NCBI GenBank assembly: GCA_050014755.1 | Contig: JBEKCS010000001.1 | Coordinates: 51,857 to 115,856 of the forward strand | Direction: 5' to 3' | Source of the DNA: Bog-756 sp050014755 | GTDB taxonomy: Bacteria; Actinomycetota; Acidimicrobiia; Acidimicrobiales; RAAP-2 | Length of the DNA stretch: 64,000 bases | Made by a program: the position numbers and the translations under genes | Shown: one piece after another, positions 41,076 to 48,953 of the stretch | How the letters are laid out: each line of letters starts with the position of its first letter | Numbering within the stretch: position 1 is the stretch's first letter | The notes under the pieces: model-generated | What the model saw: the letters and a program-made list of their open reading frames with translations, nothing else | What the model was told of the DNA's origin: nothing | Database searches by the model: none

Positions 41076-41111
41076 CCGATCGCAGGGACGGTCCCCGTCC
41101 ACGGCGATCGG
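41076..41111 (+). terminator. Long hairpin after the DDAH-like gene
   Basis: An outer 8-bp stem (CCGATCGC / GCGATCGG) encloses an inner 6-bp stem (GGACGG / CCGTCC), 22 bp after the stop codon and followed by a pyrimidine-rich stretch. A terminator is the simplest reading. Confidence 0.55.
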
Positions 41112-41149
41112 GAGCGTCGTCTTCCTCCCGCTCTGCGCCGTGTGCCAGG

Positions 41150-41692
41150 ATGCAGCCCGCCATGGACGTCCCTCGACACGACGGAGGCCGCAGTAGTCCG
41201 GTCGTCCTCACCTTGTGCACCGGAAACGCCGCCCGTTCGGTGATGGCCGGGGCCATGCTGCGTCCCGGGCCCCTGACCGTGGTCACGGCCGGTACCCACG
41301 TCGTCGAGGGTCAGCCCATGAGCCGGCGCACCCGTGCTGCGCTGGAGTCGGTCGGCTTCTCGGCCGACGGGCACCGGAGCCACCAGGTGACCGAGGCCGA
41401 TGTCGGCGGTGCGGTACTCATCCTGGCCATGGCGGCCGAGCACGTCGCCTACGTCCGACGGAAGCACCCGGAAGCGGCGCACCGGACCGCCTCGATCAAG
41501 CGCCTCGCGCGCGATCTATCGCCCGGCCCGGAACCCCTCCCCGACCGGCTCGCCGCACTCGACCTCGGCCGGGTCGACATAGGTCCCTGGGAGGACGTGG
41601 AGGACCCGGCCGGCGGTGACGACCCGGTCTACGTGTCGTGTGCCCTGGAGCTCGCCGACCTGTGCGTCCGTCTCCTCCCGTTACTCCGCTGA
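41150..41692 (+). CDS. Low-molecular-weight phosphotyrosine phosphatase / arsenate-reductase-like protein
   Basis: A 180-aa protein with the LMW-PTP P-loop C-x5-R-S (LCTGNAARSVMA). In active phosphatases the loop is usually CxGNICRS; here Ala-Ala replaces Ile-Cys, so the partner Cys is missing. An Asp-Pro pair near the C-terminus (GGDDPVYV) fits the general-acid DP motif. It may dephosphorylate proteins or small molecules. Start ATG 41150 or ATG 41162. It follows the DDAH gene after a hairpin, so co-transcription is uncertain. Confidence 0.7.
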   Translation: MQPAMDVPRHDGGRSSPVVLTLCTGNAARSVMAGAMLRPGPLTVVTAGTHVVEGQPMSRRTRAALESVGFSADGHRSHQVTEADVGGAVLILAMAAEHVAYVRRKHPEAAHRTASIKRLARDLSPGPEPLPDRLAALDLGRVDIGPWEDVEDPAGGDDPVYVSCALELADLCVRLLPLLR

Positions 41693-41830
41693 CCGTCGGA
41701 TCGCGGCCCGGCGGCCCGGCGGCCGGCCGCACGGGAAAGGGGTCGGCTTCGGCGTGCACCGGGTCCCCTCGCCGACCACTACCCCGACCGACCGCTACCG
41801 GTCCCATTGCGTCTCGGGTGATCGGGTCGG

Positions 41831-42331
41831 TCAGCTGTTGGGGGTCGGGGCCAGCCCGGGGTGGCGGAGGGAGATGTCGCGGCACTCCTCACACACCGAC
41901 TCGGGAATGAGCCCGATGCGCATGAACAGGGCGAACGTCTTGCATCCGAGGCAGAGGCCGAAGGCCGCCTCCAGGAAGGCGGCGGTGGCCAGCAGTCCGA
42001 TGACCACCCACGTGGCCGTGTGCAGTCCGAACCCGAACCACAGCACCAGCGCGGTGGTCGAGAAGGTGACGCCGATGGCCTGGGCGAACCGCTTGGGCGG
42101 CCCAGGTACCAGTTTGGGTTCCCATGGGAGCCGAGGGGCAACCACCCGTGTGGCCAGCAGACCGAGGGGGCTGAAGCGGGGACCGCTCAACACCCGGGCC
42201 CAGAACCCGAACGCCAGGGGAACGAGAATCCACGATTGACGGAAGGCGATCGCGGCCACGCACATCACGACCACGCCGGTGGCCACGGCGCGGGCCGCAT
42301 AGTCGTTTACCGGATTGGGGAACGTGAACAC
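41831..42331 (-). CDS. DUF4395 membrane protein
   Basis: A 166-aa protein with four membrane segments. The opening FPNPVNDYAARAVATGVV, the GPRFSPLGLLATRVVAPRL block and a C-terminal Cys-rich end (GLCLGCKTFALFMR, VCEECRDIS) define DUF4395. Members often neighbour thioredoxins and rhodaneses, hinting at thiol or sulfur chemistry, but no function is established. GTG 42331 has TAAGGT 6 nt upstream (leaderless). ACCCG-N6-CGGGT at 42340-42355 spans the promoter and could be an operator. Confidence 0.82.
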   Translation of the reverse strand: MFTFPNPVNDYAARAVATGVVVMCVAAIAFRQSWILVPLAFGFWARVLSGPRFSPLGLLATRVVAPRLPWEPKLVPGPPKRFAQAIGVTFSTTALVLWFGFGLHTATWVVIGLLATAAFLEAAFGLCLGCKTFALFMRIGLIPESVCEECRDISLRHPGLAPTPNS

Positions 42332-42499
42332 GCCAATACCTTACCCGTTTGATCGGGTATTTCGTACGCCATGGCACCGTGATGGAGGGATGGCGGGTCG
42401 ATCGGTCGCCAGGTCGCCATCGCGTACCGTCGCCAGATTGCTGCTGCGGGCCCTGCCGGGTGAGGACCCCGAGGTCTCCCGTCGGGCCGGGGAGCCGGA

Positions 42500-43195
42500 C
42501 TAGATCCGGTGGACCTGGCGGAGGCCGGCCCAGGCGAAATCGGCGAGCTGCGTCGCCAGCCGTCCCGACTCGACGATGCGGTCGACTTCGGGCACGGGCG
42601 GGAGCAGCCCGTCCGGATCGCCGGGGTCATCGCGGCGGGTGTCCAGCCAGTACCGGCTCGCGCCTTCGGCCATCCCGACGACCGCGTGGGCGAGGAGGTG
42701 GCGGTGGGCCGCGTCGAGCCCCGCGTCGATGAGCGGGTCGATGGCCACGGCGATGGCCTCCTCCACACGGTGGAGAGCGGCGCCGAGCTCGGGGTCGTCC
42801 GGCGCGTCCCGGCCGTAGAGGAGCCGGAAGGCCCTCTCGTTGTTCACCATGAGCTCGAAGTAGGCGGCAAAGCCGAGTTCGACCTGCTGGCGGGGCCCGT
42901 CGGCTGCTGCGGTGGCCTCGACGATCCGATCGATCATCTCACGGGAGAAGACGTCCAGGAGTTCGAGGTAGAGAGCCCGCTTCGAGTCGAAGTGCTGGTA
43001 CACCAGGGGCTTGGTGACCCCGGCCGCCTCGGCGATGTCGTCCATGGTGGTGGCCGCGTAGCCATGCTCCGCGAACAGGGCCATGGCCACGTCGAAGAGC
43101 TGGCGGCGCCGGGCGTCAGCGGTCAGCCGACGGCCTCCCCGCGTGCTGACACCGGCTGCGGGGTCGTGGCGGTCCCTCGTGGTGATGGCGGCCAT
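42500..43195 (-). CDS. TetR-family transcriptional regulator
   Basis: A 231-aa regulator with an N-terminal HTH (TTMDDIAEAAGVTKPLVYQH) and a TetR_C ligand domain. ATG 43195 is chosen because TACCAT lies exactly 7 nt upstream, predicting a leaderless mRNA; ATG 43204 would lie inside that -10 box. Targets are not evident: it is followed by DUF4395 on the same strand after 168 bp, and no GAGCA-N-TGCTC site like that of the other TetR gene is seen here. Confidence 0.85.
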   Translation of the reverse strand: MAAITTRDRHDPAAGVSTRGGRRLTADARRRQLFDVAMALFAEHGYAATTMDDIAEAAGVTKPLVYQHFDSKRALYLELLDVFSREMIDRIVEATAAADGPRQQVELGFAAYFELMVNNERAFRLLYGRDAPDDPELGAALHRVEEAIAVAIDPLIDAGLDAAHRHLLAHAVVGMAEGASRYWLDTRRDDPGDPDGLLPPVPEVDRIVESGRLATQLADFAWAGLRQVHRI

Positions 43196-43290
43196 GGCGG
43201 TCATGGTAGCCCTGCCACCCGAACGGAAACGGGAACGTGCTTCCCCGGGGATCGCCCGGAATCGACTGCGCCCGCTGGTGGCCGTCCGAC

Positions 43291-44370
43291 TCAGAGTGCG
43301 GGCAGCACGGCGGCGATCCGCCCGGGAAGGTCGGTCAGCGAAAAGTGGGCCCTGGCCACGTCCAGGTTCCGCTCGAGGAGGCTTGCGTCGGGGGCGGCCA
43401 ACCAGGCGTCGAGGCGGTCCAGGTCATCGAGGGCGAACCAGTCGAACCCGAAGGCGGCGAGCTCTCCAGCCACCGGGTAGGGGCCGATGACCAGCGGCCG
43501 CCGGTGGGTGACCGACTCGATACTCGGATTGCCGAACCCCTCCCATGTCGAAGGGAGGGCCACCACGTCGCTCGCCTGGTAGGCGTCGTCGATGGACAGG
43601 GCACCGGAGGGGCCCGTTCCATCGTGGAGCTCGGGTACGCCCAGGACCACCGGGCAGGGGGCATCGGCGACCAGTCGGTCGAGCTCGGGCCCGTAGCCGT
43701 CCTCGGCCGGCCCGAGGAGCCAGAAGGTGGCACCCAACCGGGCCGCCGCATCCATGCCACCGGCGACGTTCTTCCTGGCCAGCGCCCGGGTCGGTTGGAG
43801 GACCAGGCGATCCGTGGGCGCCAGGCGGAGTGCCCTCCGCACCGCGTCGCCGGAGCGGCTCCGGGACGGTCCGGCGCCGGTCGCGCCCGCATCCACGGGC
43901 GGCATCCGGAACGAGTTGTACACCGTCCGCGCCCCGACGCCCCGGTCGGCGAGTTCGCGCCGGCTCAGTTCGTTGATGGTCACGTGGGTCCACCGGGCGT
44001 CGTCCGGCGGGGGAGGGTGGTCGAGGTACTGGGGCCGTTGCCACGGAAGGTCGTGGTGGTGGAGGAGAGCTGGCCTGGCGGCGAGTGTGGCGGCCACCAC
44101 GTCGCATGCGGCCTGGTTGAGCGGCAGCGAGCAGAGGTTCTCGACCACCACCAGATCGGCCCGGGTCACCGCAGCGACGACCTCGGCGCGGGTGGGGCCC
44201 AGGGTGGCTCCGATGGCCAGTCCCGGCACGGTGACGTCGACCGGGCCGTCTCCGGCCACGGTGTAGGTGTCGAAGCCCAGGGCCCCGAGGGCGTCAGCCC
44301 ACTTGGCCGATTCGACGGCCACCCCATCGGAGCCGCCGAGGCGGAAGGAGAGCAGGGCGGCGGTCGGAAT
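43291..44370 (-). CDS. Family-4-like glycosyltransferase
   Basis: A ~359-aa GT-B transferase. The N-terminus LLSFRLGGSDGVAVESAKW and the C-terminal donor-binding block LPSTWEGFGNPSIESVTHRRP (E-x7-E pattern) identify a retaining GT4-type enzyme that moves sugar from a nucleotide donor. No ATG, GTG or TTG lies in frame near the conserved N-terminus. ATT 44370, 6 nt after TACGGT, is the best-placed start; CTG 44355 is an alternative. It diverges from the enoyl-CoA hydratase gene across 72 bp. Confidence 0.78.
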   Translation of the reverse strand: MPTAALLSFRLGGSDGVAVESAKWADALGALGFDTYTVAGDGPVDVTVPGLAIGATLGPTRAEVVAAVTRADLVVVENLCSLPLNQAACDVVAATLAARPALLHHHDLPWQRPQYLDHPPPPDDARWTHVTINELSRRELADRGVGARTVYNSFRMPPVDAGATGAGPSRSRSGDAVRRALRLAPTDRLVLQPTRALARKNVAGGMDAAARLGATFWLLGPAEDGYGPELDRLVADAPCPVVLGVPELHDGTGPSGALSIDDAYQASDVVALPSTWEGFGNPSIESVTHRRPLVIGPYPVAGELAAFGFDWFALDDLDRLDAWLAAPDASLLERNLDVARAHFSLTDLPGRIAAVLPAL

Positions 44371-44442
44371 GGGGTCACCGTAGCTGGGGAGGCGGGGCTG
44401 CCCAGTTCGGCTGCCGGTGCCCAGGCGGGGTACCGTCGGGAC

Positions 44443-45291
44443 GTGCCCGACACCGACACCCCCGACGGCTCCACCTCCGACGACCTGCTCGTCGAGCGGC
44501 GCGGGCCGGTCCTCACCCTCACCATCAACCGGCCGGAGCGGCGGAACGCGATGACGTGGGAGGTCATCGCCGGGCTCCGGCGGGAGTTCGCCCGGGCCAA
44601 GGTCGATCCGGCCGTCCGGGTCGTCGTGCTGACCGGAGCCGGTGACCAGGCATTCTGTGCCGGGGCCGATCTGTCGGGCATGGTCCCGAAGGATCCCGGC
44701 GGCACATCGGACGAGTATCTCGACCACCACCTGGCCCGGGGCTGGTTGGCCCAGCTGTTCGAGGAGATGTGGCAGCTCGGCAAGCCGACGATCGCCCGGG
44801 TGCAGGGCTGGGCGATGGCCGGGGGTTTCGGACTCGCGCTCGCCTGCGACATGGTTATCGCCTCGGAGGCCGCCCGGTTCGGTGCTCCCGAGCTCAACGT
44901 GGGGCTGTGGCCGTACATGGTCACGGTGTCGCTGCTCCGGTCGATGCCCCCCAAGAAGGCGCTCGAGCTGATGCTGACCAGCCGGGTAGTGGGGGCCGAG
45001 GAGGCGGACCGGATCGGATTCGTGACCCGTGTGGTCCCCGGCGACCAGCTCGATGCAGCCGTGGCCGACCTGGCTGCGGTCCTGGCCTCCAAGCCCCCCG
45101 GTGTGACCAAGTTGGGACGCGATTCGTTCTACGCTGTCATCGACGCTGCGGCCTCCGAGGCGCTGCCTTATCTTCACGCCATGCTGACGGTCACCAGCCA
45201 GACCGCGGAGGCGAGGGAGGGAATCACCGCATTCGCGGAGAAGCGTCCCCCGTCGTGGCAGGTGGCGCCGGACACCGACCGGACCGCCTGA
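44443..45291 (+). CDS. Enoyl-CoA hydratase/isomerase family protein
   Basis: A 282-aa crotonase-fold enzyme: acyl-CoA-binding block FCAGADLSGM, oxyanion loop AMAGGFGLALACDMVIAS and the PELNVGLWPYM segment. The usual second catalytic Glu position is replaced by Trp-Pro in GLWPYM, so the reaction may be isomerase- or thioesterase-like rather than hydration. GTG 44443 is preceded by TACCGT at 6 nt (leaderless). gmd follows 80 bp downstream with its own Shine-Dalgarno. Confidence 0.85.
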   Translation: MPDTDTPDGSTSDDLLVERRGPVLTLTINRPERRNAMTWEVIAGLRREFARAKVDPAVRVVVLTGAGDQAFCAGADLSGMVPKDPGGTSDEYLDHHLARGWLAQLFEEMWQLGKPTIARVQGWAMAGGFGLALACDMVIASEAARFGAPELNVGLWPYMVTVSLLRSMPPKKALELMLTSRVVGAEEADRIGFVTRVVPGDQLDAAVADLAAVLASKPPGVTKLGRDSFYAVIDAAASEALPYLHAMLTVTSQTAEAREGITAFAEKRPPSWQVAPDTDRTA

Positions 45292-45371
45292 CAGCAGCAC
45301 CGACCGGGACGCATCAACGGTCATCCAGCAGCCACCACCGGACACACCAGACCCCGAGGAGCCCCAACAGC

Positions 45372-46343
45372 ATGGCGAAACGAGCACTGATCACCGGAGT
45401 CACCGGTCAGGACGGCTCCTACCTGGCCGAATTCCTGCTCGACCAGGGCTACGAGGTCTGCGGGATGGTCCGTCGCTCGAGCACCATCAACTTCGAGCGG
45501 ATCGCCCACATCCAGGACCGGATCACCTTGGTGGCCGGCGATCTCCTGGACGAGGTGTCCATGATCAACATCTTGAAGGAGAACCGCCCGCAGGAGGTCT
45601 ACAACCTCGCCGCCCAGTCCTTCGTCCAGACCTCGTGGAATCAGCCCGTCCTCACCGGTGAGACCACGGCCCTCGGCGTCACCCGGGTGCTCGACGCCAT
45701 CCGGACCGTCGATCCCGAGATCCGCTTCTACCAGGCGAGCTCCTCGGAGATGTTCGGGAAGGTGCAGGAGGTCCCCCAGGTGGAGTCCACCTCCTTCTAC
45801 CCCCGCAGTCCGTACGGGGTGGCCAAGGTCTACGGCCACTGGATCACCGTGAACTACCGGGAGAGCTACGACCTCCACGCTTCGTCGGGAATCCTCTTCA
45901 ACCACGAGTCACCTCGACGGGGCCTCGAGTTCGTGACCAGGAAGGTGACCCACGGCGTGGCCCGGATCGCCGCCGGCATCGACAAGAGCCTGGCGCTCGG
46001 CAACCTGGACGCGCAGCGTGACTGGGGCTTTGCCGCCGACTACGTCCGGGCCATGTGGCTGATGCTTCAACAGGACCGACCTGACGACTACGTGGTGGCC
46101 ACCGGGGAGACCCACTCGGTCAAGGAGCTCGTCGAGCTGTCGTTCGCGGCCGTGGACCTCGACTGGGAGAAGTTCGTCGTGATCGACGAGCGCTTCCTGC
46201 GCCCGGCCGAGGTGGATCTCCTGGTGGGCAATCCGGCCAAAGCCGAGAAGACCCTCGGGTGGCATCGGGACGTCGACTTTGCCGGTCTGGTCCAGATGAT
46301 GGTCGAGGCTGACCTGGCCCTGGTGAAGAGCCAGAAGGCGTAG
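45372..46343 (+). CDS. gmd: GDP-mannose 4,6-dehydratase
   Basis: A 323-aa extended SDR. The NADP motif TGVTGQDGSYLAEFLL, the substrate block VYNLAAQSFVQTSW, the active site SSEMFGKVQEVPQ with YPRSPYGVAK (YxxxK), and NHESPRRGLEFVTRKVT are characteristic of GMD. It makes GDP-4-keto-6-deoxymannose, the precursor of GDP-fucose or GDP-rhamnose for surface glycans. A GAGGAG lies 11 nt before ATG 45372. No GDP-fucose synthase is nearby. ccdA begins 9 bp after its stop. Confidence 0.92.
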   Translation: MAKRALITGVTGQDGSYLAEFLLDQGYEVCGMVRRSSTINFERIAHIQDRITLVAGDLLDEVSMINILKENRPQEVYNLAAQSFVQTSWNQPVLTGETTALGVTRVLDAIRTVDPEIRFYQASSSEMFGKVQEVPQVESTSFYPRSPYGVAKVYGHWITVNYRESYDLHASSGILFNHESPRRGLEFVTRKVTHGVARIAAGIDKSLALGNLDAQRDWGFAADYVRAMWLMLQQDRPDDYVVATGETHSVKELVELSFAAVDLDWEKFVVIDERFLRPAEVDLLVGNPAKAEKTLGWHRDVDFAGLVQMMVEADLALVKSQKA

Positions 46344-46352
46344 CGGTTGGCC

Positions 46353-47381
46353 ATGGCCGAACTGGCGGCGATCCACGCCGACCCGCTCGGCCTCCTGGTC
46401 GCCTTCGGCGCCGGGATGCTCTCGTTCCTGTCGCCGTGCGTGCTGCCGCTGGTACCGGCCTACCTGTCGATGGTCTCGGGGCTCTCGGCCGCCGAGTTGA
46501 GCGCCCTCCACCCGGTGCCCGAGGCCCCGTCGTCCGTACCCTCCAACCGGCCGGTGACCGTCGGGGCCGGCGACGGCGGAACCGAGGTCCAACCGGTCGA
46601 CCGGACCGGACACGAGGGTGAGCCGGTCGGCCGGTCCGGGGACGGCACCGAGGCGATCGCTGCGGCCGGGGCCGGGGTCGAAGTCGGGGCCGGGATCGGG
46701 GTCGGGGTCGGGGTCGGAACTGGGGCCGGGGACGAGCCGGGCCTCAGCGGGGACGAGCTGAGGAGCCAGCGGAGCCGGTTGCTCCGGGGGATCCTCGCCT
46801 TCATTGCCGGGTTCACCGTGGTGTTCACCATCCTCGGTGCCTCGGCGTCCTCGATCGGACGCCTCTTCCTCACCCACCAGCACGGGCTCGAGGTGGCATC
46901 GGGGATCCTGATCGTCGTCTTCGGCGCCGTGCTGGTCGCCATGGCCGCTGGGGTGACGCTCCCCATGGCCCTCGCCGGCGAGCGGCGGTTCATCGTCCGC
47001 CCCTCGGTGCTCGGCGCCTGGGCCCCGCCGGTCATGGGGATGGCGTTCGCCTTCGCCTGGACCCCCTGCATCGGGCCGGTGCTCGGAAGCGTCCTGGCCC
47101 TCGCCGCGGGAACAGGGGGCTCGGCCACCGGGGGAATCGCCCTCTTGCTCGCCTACTCCCTCGGGTTGGGCGTCCCGTTCCTGCTCAGCGGCCTCGCATT
47201 CGGTCGGATGACCGACCTGCTGGCCAGGGTCAGGGGCCGTCTGCGCATCGTCGACCTGGTCGGAGGGGTCGTACTCGTCGCCTTCGGGCTGCTCCTCCTG
47301 ACCGGCAACGTCGACGTGCTGTCGGCCCACATCTCCACCTGGCTACGCGACCTGCACCTGAGCCGGCTGTCGACCAGCTGA
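46353..47381 (+). CDS. ccdA: CcdA-type thiol-disulfide membrane transporter
   Basis: A 342-aa membrane protein that carries reducing equivalents from cytosolic thioredoxin across the membrane for cytochrome c assembly. The two redox motifs SPCVLPLVPAYLS and TPCIGPVLGS are intact. Between helices 1 and 2 is an unusual ~90-residue Gly/Val/Glu-rich insertion that makes it larger than typical CcdA (~240 aa). ATG 46353 is chosen; TTG 46347 is in frame. It sits 9 bp after gmd and upstream of the ccm operon, separated from it by a hairpin. Confidence 0.9.
   Translation: MAELAAIHADPLGLLVAFGAGMLSFLSPCVLPLVPAYLSMVSGLSAAELSALHPVPEAPSSVPSNRPVTVGAGDGGTEVQPVDRTGHEGEPVGRSGDGTEAIAAAGAGVEVGAGIGVGVGVGTGAGDEPGLSGDELRSQRSRLLRGILAFIAGFTVVFTILGASASSIGRLFLTHQHGLEVASGILIVVFGAVLVAMAAGVTLPMALAGERRFIVRPSVLGAWAPPVMGMAFAFAWTPCIGPVLGSVLALAAGTGGSATGGIALLLAYSLGLGVPFLLSGLAFGRMTDLLARVRGRLRIVDLVGGVVLVAFGLLLLTGNVDVLSAHISTWLRDLHLSRLSTS
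46668..46731 (+). repeat. G-tract array in ccdA (possible G-quadruplex)
   Basis: Nine runs of three or four G separated by 2-8 nt on the coding strand, including three successive GGGGTC units. It encodes the Gly/Val repeat of the CcdA insertion. The run spacing fits a quadruplex in DNA or mRNA. Confidence 0.6.
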
Positions 47382-47389
47382 TCGGGAAG

Positions 47390-47414
47390 GGGCCCGCCCG
47401 GTTCGGGAGGGCCC
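47390..47414 (+). terminator. Hairpin between ccdA and ccmA
   Basis: GGGCCC-G-CCCG-GTT-CGGG-A-GGGCCC is a symmetric hairpin (6 + 4 bp with one mismatch) 8 bp after the ccdA stop. A TAGCAT -10 candidate at 47441-47446 follows, so ccmA may have its own promoter. Confidence 0.5.
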
Positions 47415-47458
47415 GTCTGGCTACAGCCCGCCCGCCCCCGTAGCATTGACGGAAGCCC

Positions 47459-48292
47459 ATGGCCCTCGCTGCTCCCCTTTCCTCCGCGGTCTCCCTCCGT
47501 GACGCGGTCGCGCTCTCGGGACGGTTCCCCCTCCTGGCCGGGGTCGACCTCGACGTCGCCGTGGGGGAGACCGTCCTCATCGAGGGCCCGAACGGCGCCG
47601 GCAAGACCAGCTTGCTTCGGGTATGCGCCGGGCTGGTACCACTCGCCTCGGGCCGGCTGTCGATCCTGGGGCTGGACCCGGCCCGCCATAGGACCGCCGT
47701 ACGCCGACGGGTCGGGCTGCTCTCCCACGCCTCCCACCTCTACGACGACCTCACTGTTCGCGAAAACGTACGATTCGCCGTCCGGGCCGCCGGGGGGGAT
47801 ACCGCCCGGATCGAGCCGGCCTGCGAGCGTTGGGGGCTGGTCGGCCGCCTGGCCAAGACGCCGACGTCGAAGCTGTCCGCCGGCCAGCGTCGACGGGTCG
47901 CGTTCGCTGTCCTGACCGCCCGTTGGCCCGAGGTCTGGCTGCTCGACGAACCCCACGCCGGACTCGACGCCTCCGCTCGCAACATCCTCGACGTGGTCGT
48001 CGCCGAGGCGTCCCTCGCCGGGGTGACCGTCCTGATCGCCAGCCACGAATCGGGCGCGGTCGAGGGGCTGGCCACCCGGGCGATCACCGTGGCCGGTGGT
48101 CGGGTCACTTCCGAGCGGTTACTTGCCGCCCCACCGGCCGACTCCGGAGAAGGGGCCGATCACACTGTGACCTCCGACCACACTGTGACCTCCGACCACA
48201 CTGTGACCTCCGATGGTGCCGCCGGTGCCGAGCCGGTCGTCGGCACGGCTGACAGCGCTCCGAAGAAGGGACCGGTGGCCCATGTGGCGTGA
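47459..48292 (+). CDS. ccmA: CcmA, ATPase of the Ccm cytochrome c maturation system
   Basis: A 277-aa ATPase: Walker A GPNGAGKTS, signature KLSAGQRRRVAFAVL, Walker B VWLLDEPHAGLD and switch His (IASHESG). With CcmB it powers release of heme-loaded CcmE from CcmCD. The C-terminal ~50 residues are extra and carry three tandem DHTVTS hexapeptides. The start is ATG 47459; its stop overlaps ccmB by 11 bp. First gene of the ccm cluster. Confidence 0.9.
   Translation: MALAAPLSSAVSLRDAVALSGRFPLLAGVDLDVAVGETVLIEGPNGAGKTSLLRVCAGLVPLASGRLSILGLDPARHRTAVRRRVGLLSHASHLYDDLTVRENVRFAVRAAGGDTARIEPACERWGLVGRLAKTPTSKLSAGQRRRVAFAVLTARWPEVWLLDEPHAGLDASARNILDVVVAEASLAGVTVLIASHESGAVEGLATRAITVAGGRVTSERLLAAPPADSGEGADHTVTSDHTVTSDHTVTSDGAAGAEPVVGTADSAPKKGPVAHVA
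48158..48211. repeat. Three tandem 18-bp repeats at the 3' end of ccmA
   Basis: The unit GAYCACACTGTGACCTCC is repeated three times in frame, with one base difference in the first copy. Each unit contains CACACTGTG, a short inverted repeat. Confidence 0.9.
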
Positions 48293-48953
48293 CGCCGTCC
48301 TTGTGGCCGGAAAGGACTTGCGCATCGAGGGCCGGTCCCGGGTGGCACTCTCCCAGGTGGCGCCCTTCGGCATCGTGGCCCTCACGTTGTTCGCGTTCGC
48401 CCTCGGCCCCGATCGCCAGGTCATGGCCCAGGGCGCCCCGGGTCTGTTCTGGGTCGCCGTGCTGTTCTGCACGGTGCTGGCCGTCCAGCGCAGTGTCTCC
48501 GTGGAATCCGGCGACGGTGCCCGGGACGGTCTCCGTCTGTCGGGCATCGATCCGGCCGGGGTCTATCTGGGCAAAGCGGCAGCCGTGGCCGTCCAGCTGG
48601 TCGTGCTCGAGTTGCTGTTGGCCGTCGGCGTCGTGCTCCTCTACGGGGCGAGGATCGAGGTGCCGTGGCTCGTCGTGGCGTCGTGCGTGCTGGGAACCAT
48701 CGGGCTCGCCACCACCGGCACCCTGTACGGCGCGCTGTCGGCCGGGCTGCGGGTGCGCGAGACACTGCTACCGTTCCTCCTCCTCCCGATCGTGGCTCCG
48801 GTCCTGCTTGCCGGGACCCGCATCTGGCAGTCGGCGATGGTCGGCGGAACACCGTCGCAGGGATCCGAGTGGCTGCGTCTGCTGCTGGTCTTCGACGCCG
48901 TCTACCTGGCCATCGGTGTGATCCTGTTCGGCCCCATCCAGGAGACGACATGA
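48282..48953 (+). CDS. ccmB: CcmB, membrane subunit of the Ccm ABC complex
   Basis: A 223-aa protein with six membrane segments and the CcmB opening (VAGKDLRIEGRSRVALSQVAP in the first ~30 residues, partly quoted). It forms the CcmAB complex. ATG 48282 overlaps ccmA by 11 bp; its stop overlaps the ccmC start by 4 bp (ATGA). The order and overlaps support a single coupled operon. Confidence 0.9.
   Translation: MWRDAVLVAGKDLRIEGRSRVALSQVAPFGIVALTLFAFALGPDRQVMAQGAPGLFWVAVLFCTVLAVQRSVSVESGDGARDGLRLSGIDPAGVYLGKAAAVAVQLVVLELLLAVGVVLLYGARIEVPWLVVASCVLGTIGLATTGTLYGALSAGLRVRETLLPFLLLPIVAPVLLAGTRIWQSAMVGGTPSQGSEWLRLLLVFDAVYLAIGVILFGPIQETT

Noticed and set aside
48158..48211. CRP sites formed by the CACACTGTGA repeats in ccmA
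   Set aside because: The half-sites are arranged inside-out or with 7-bp spacing, not TGTGA-N6-TCACA, and they lie inside a coding region.
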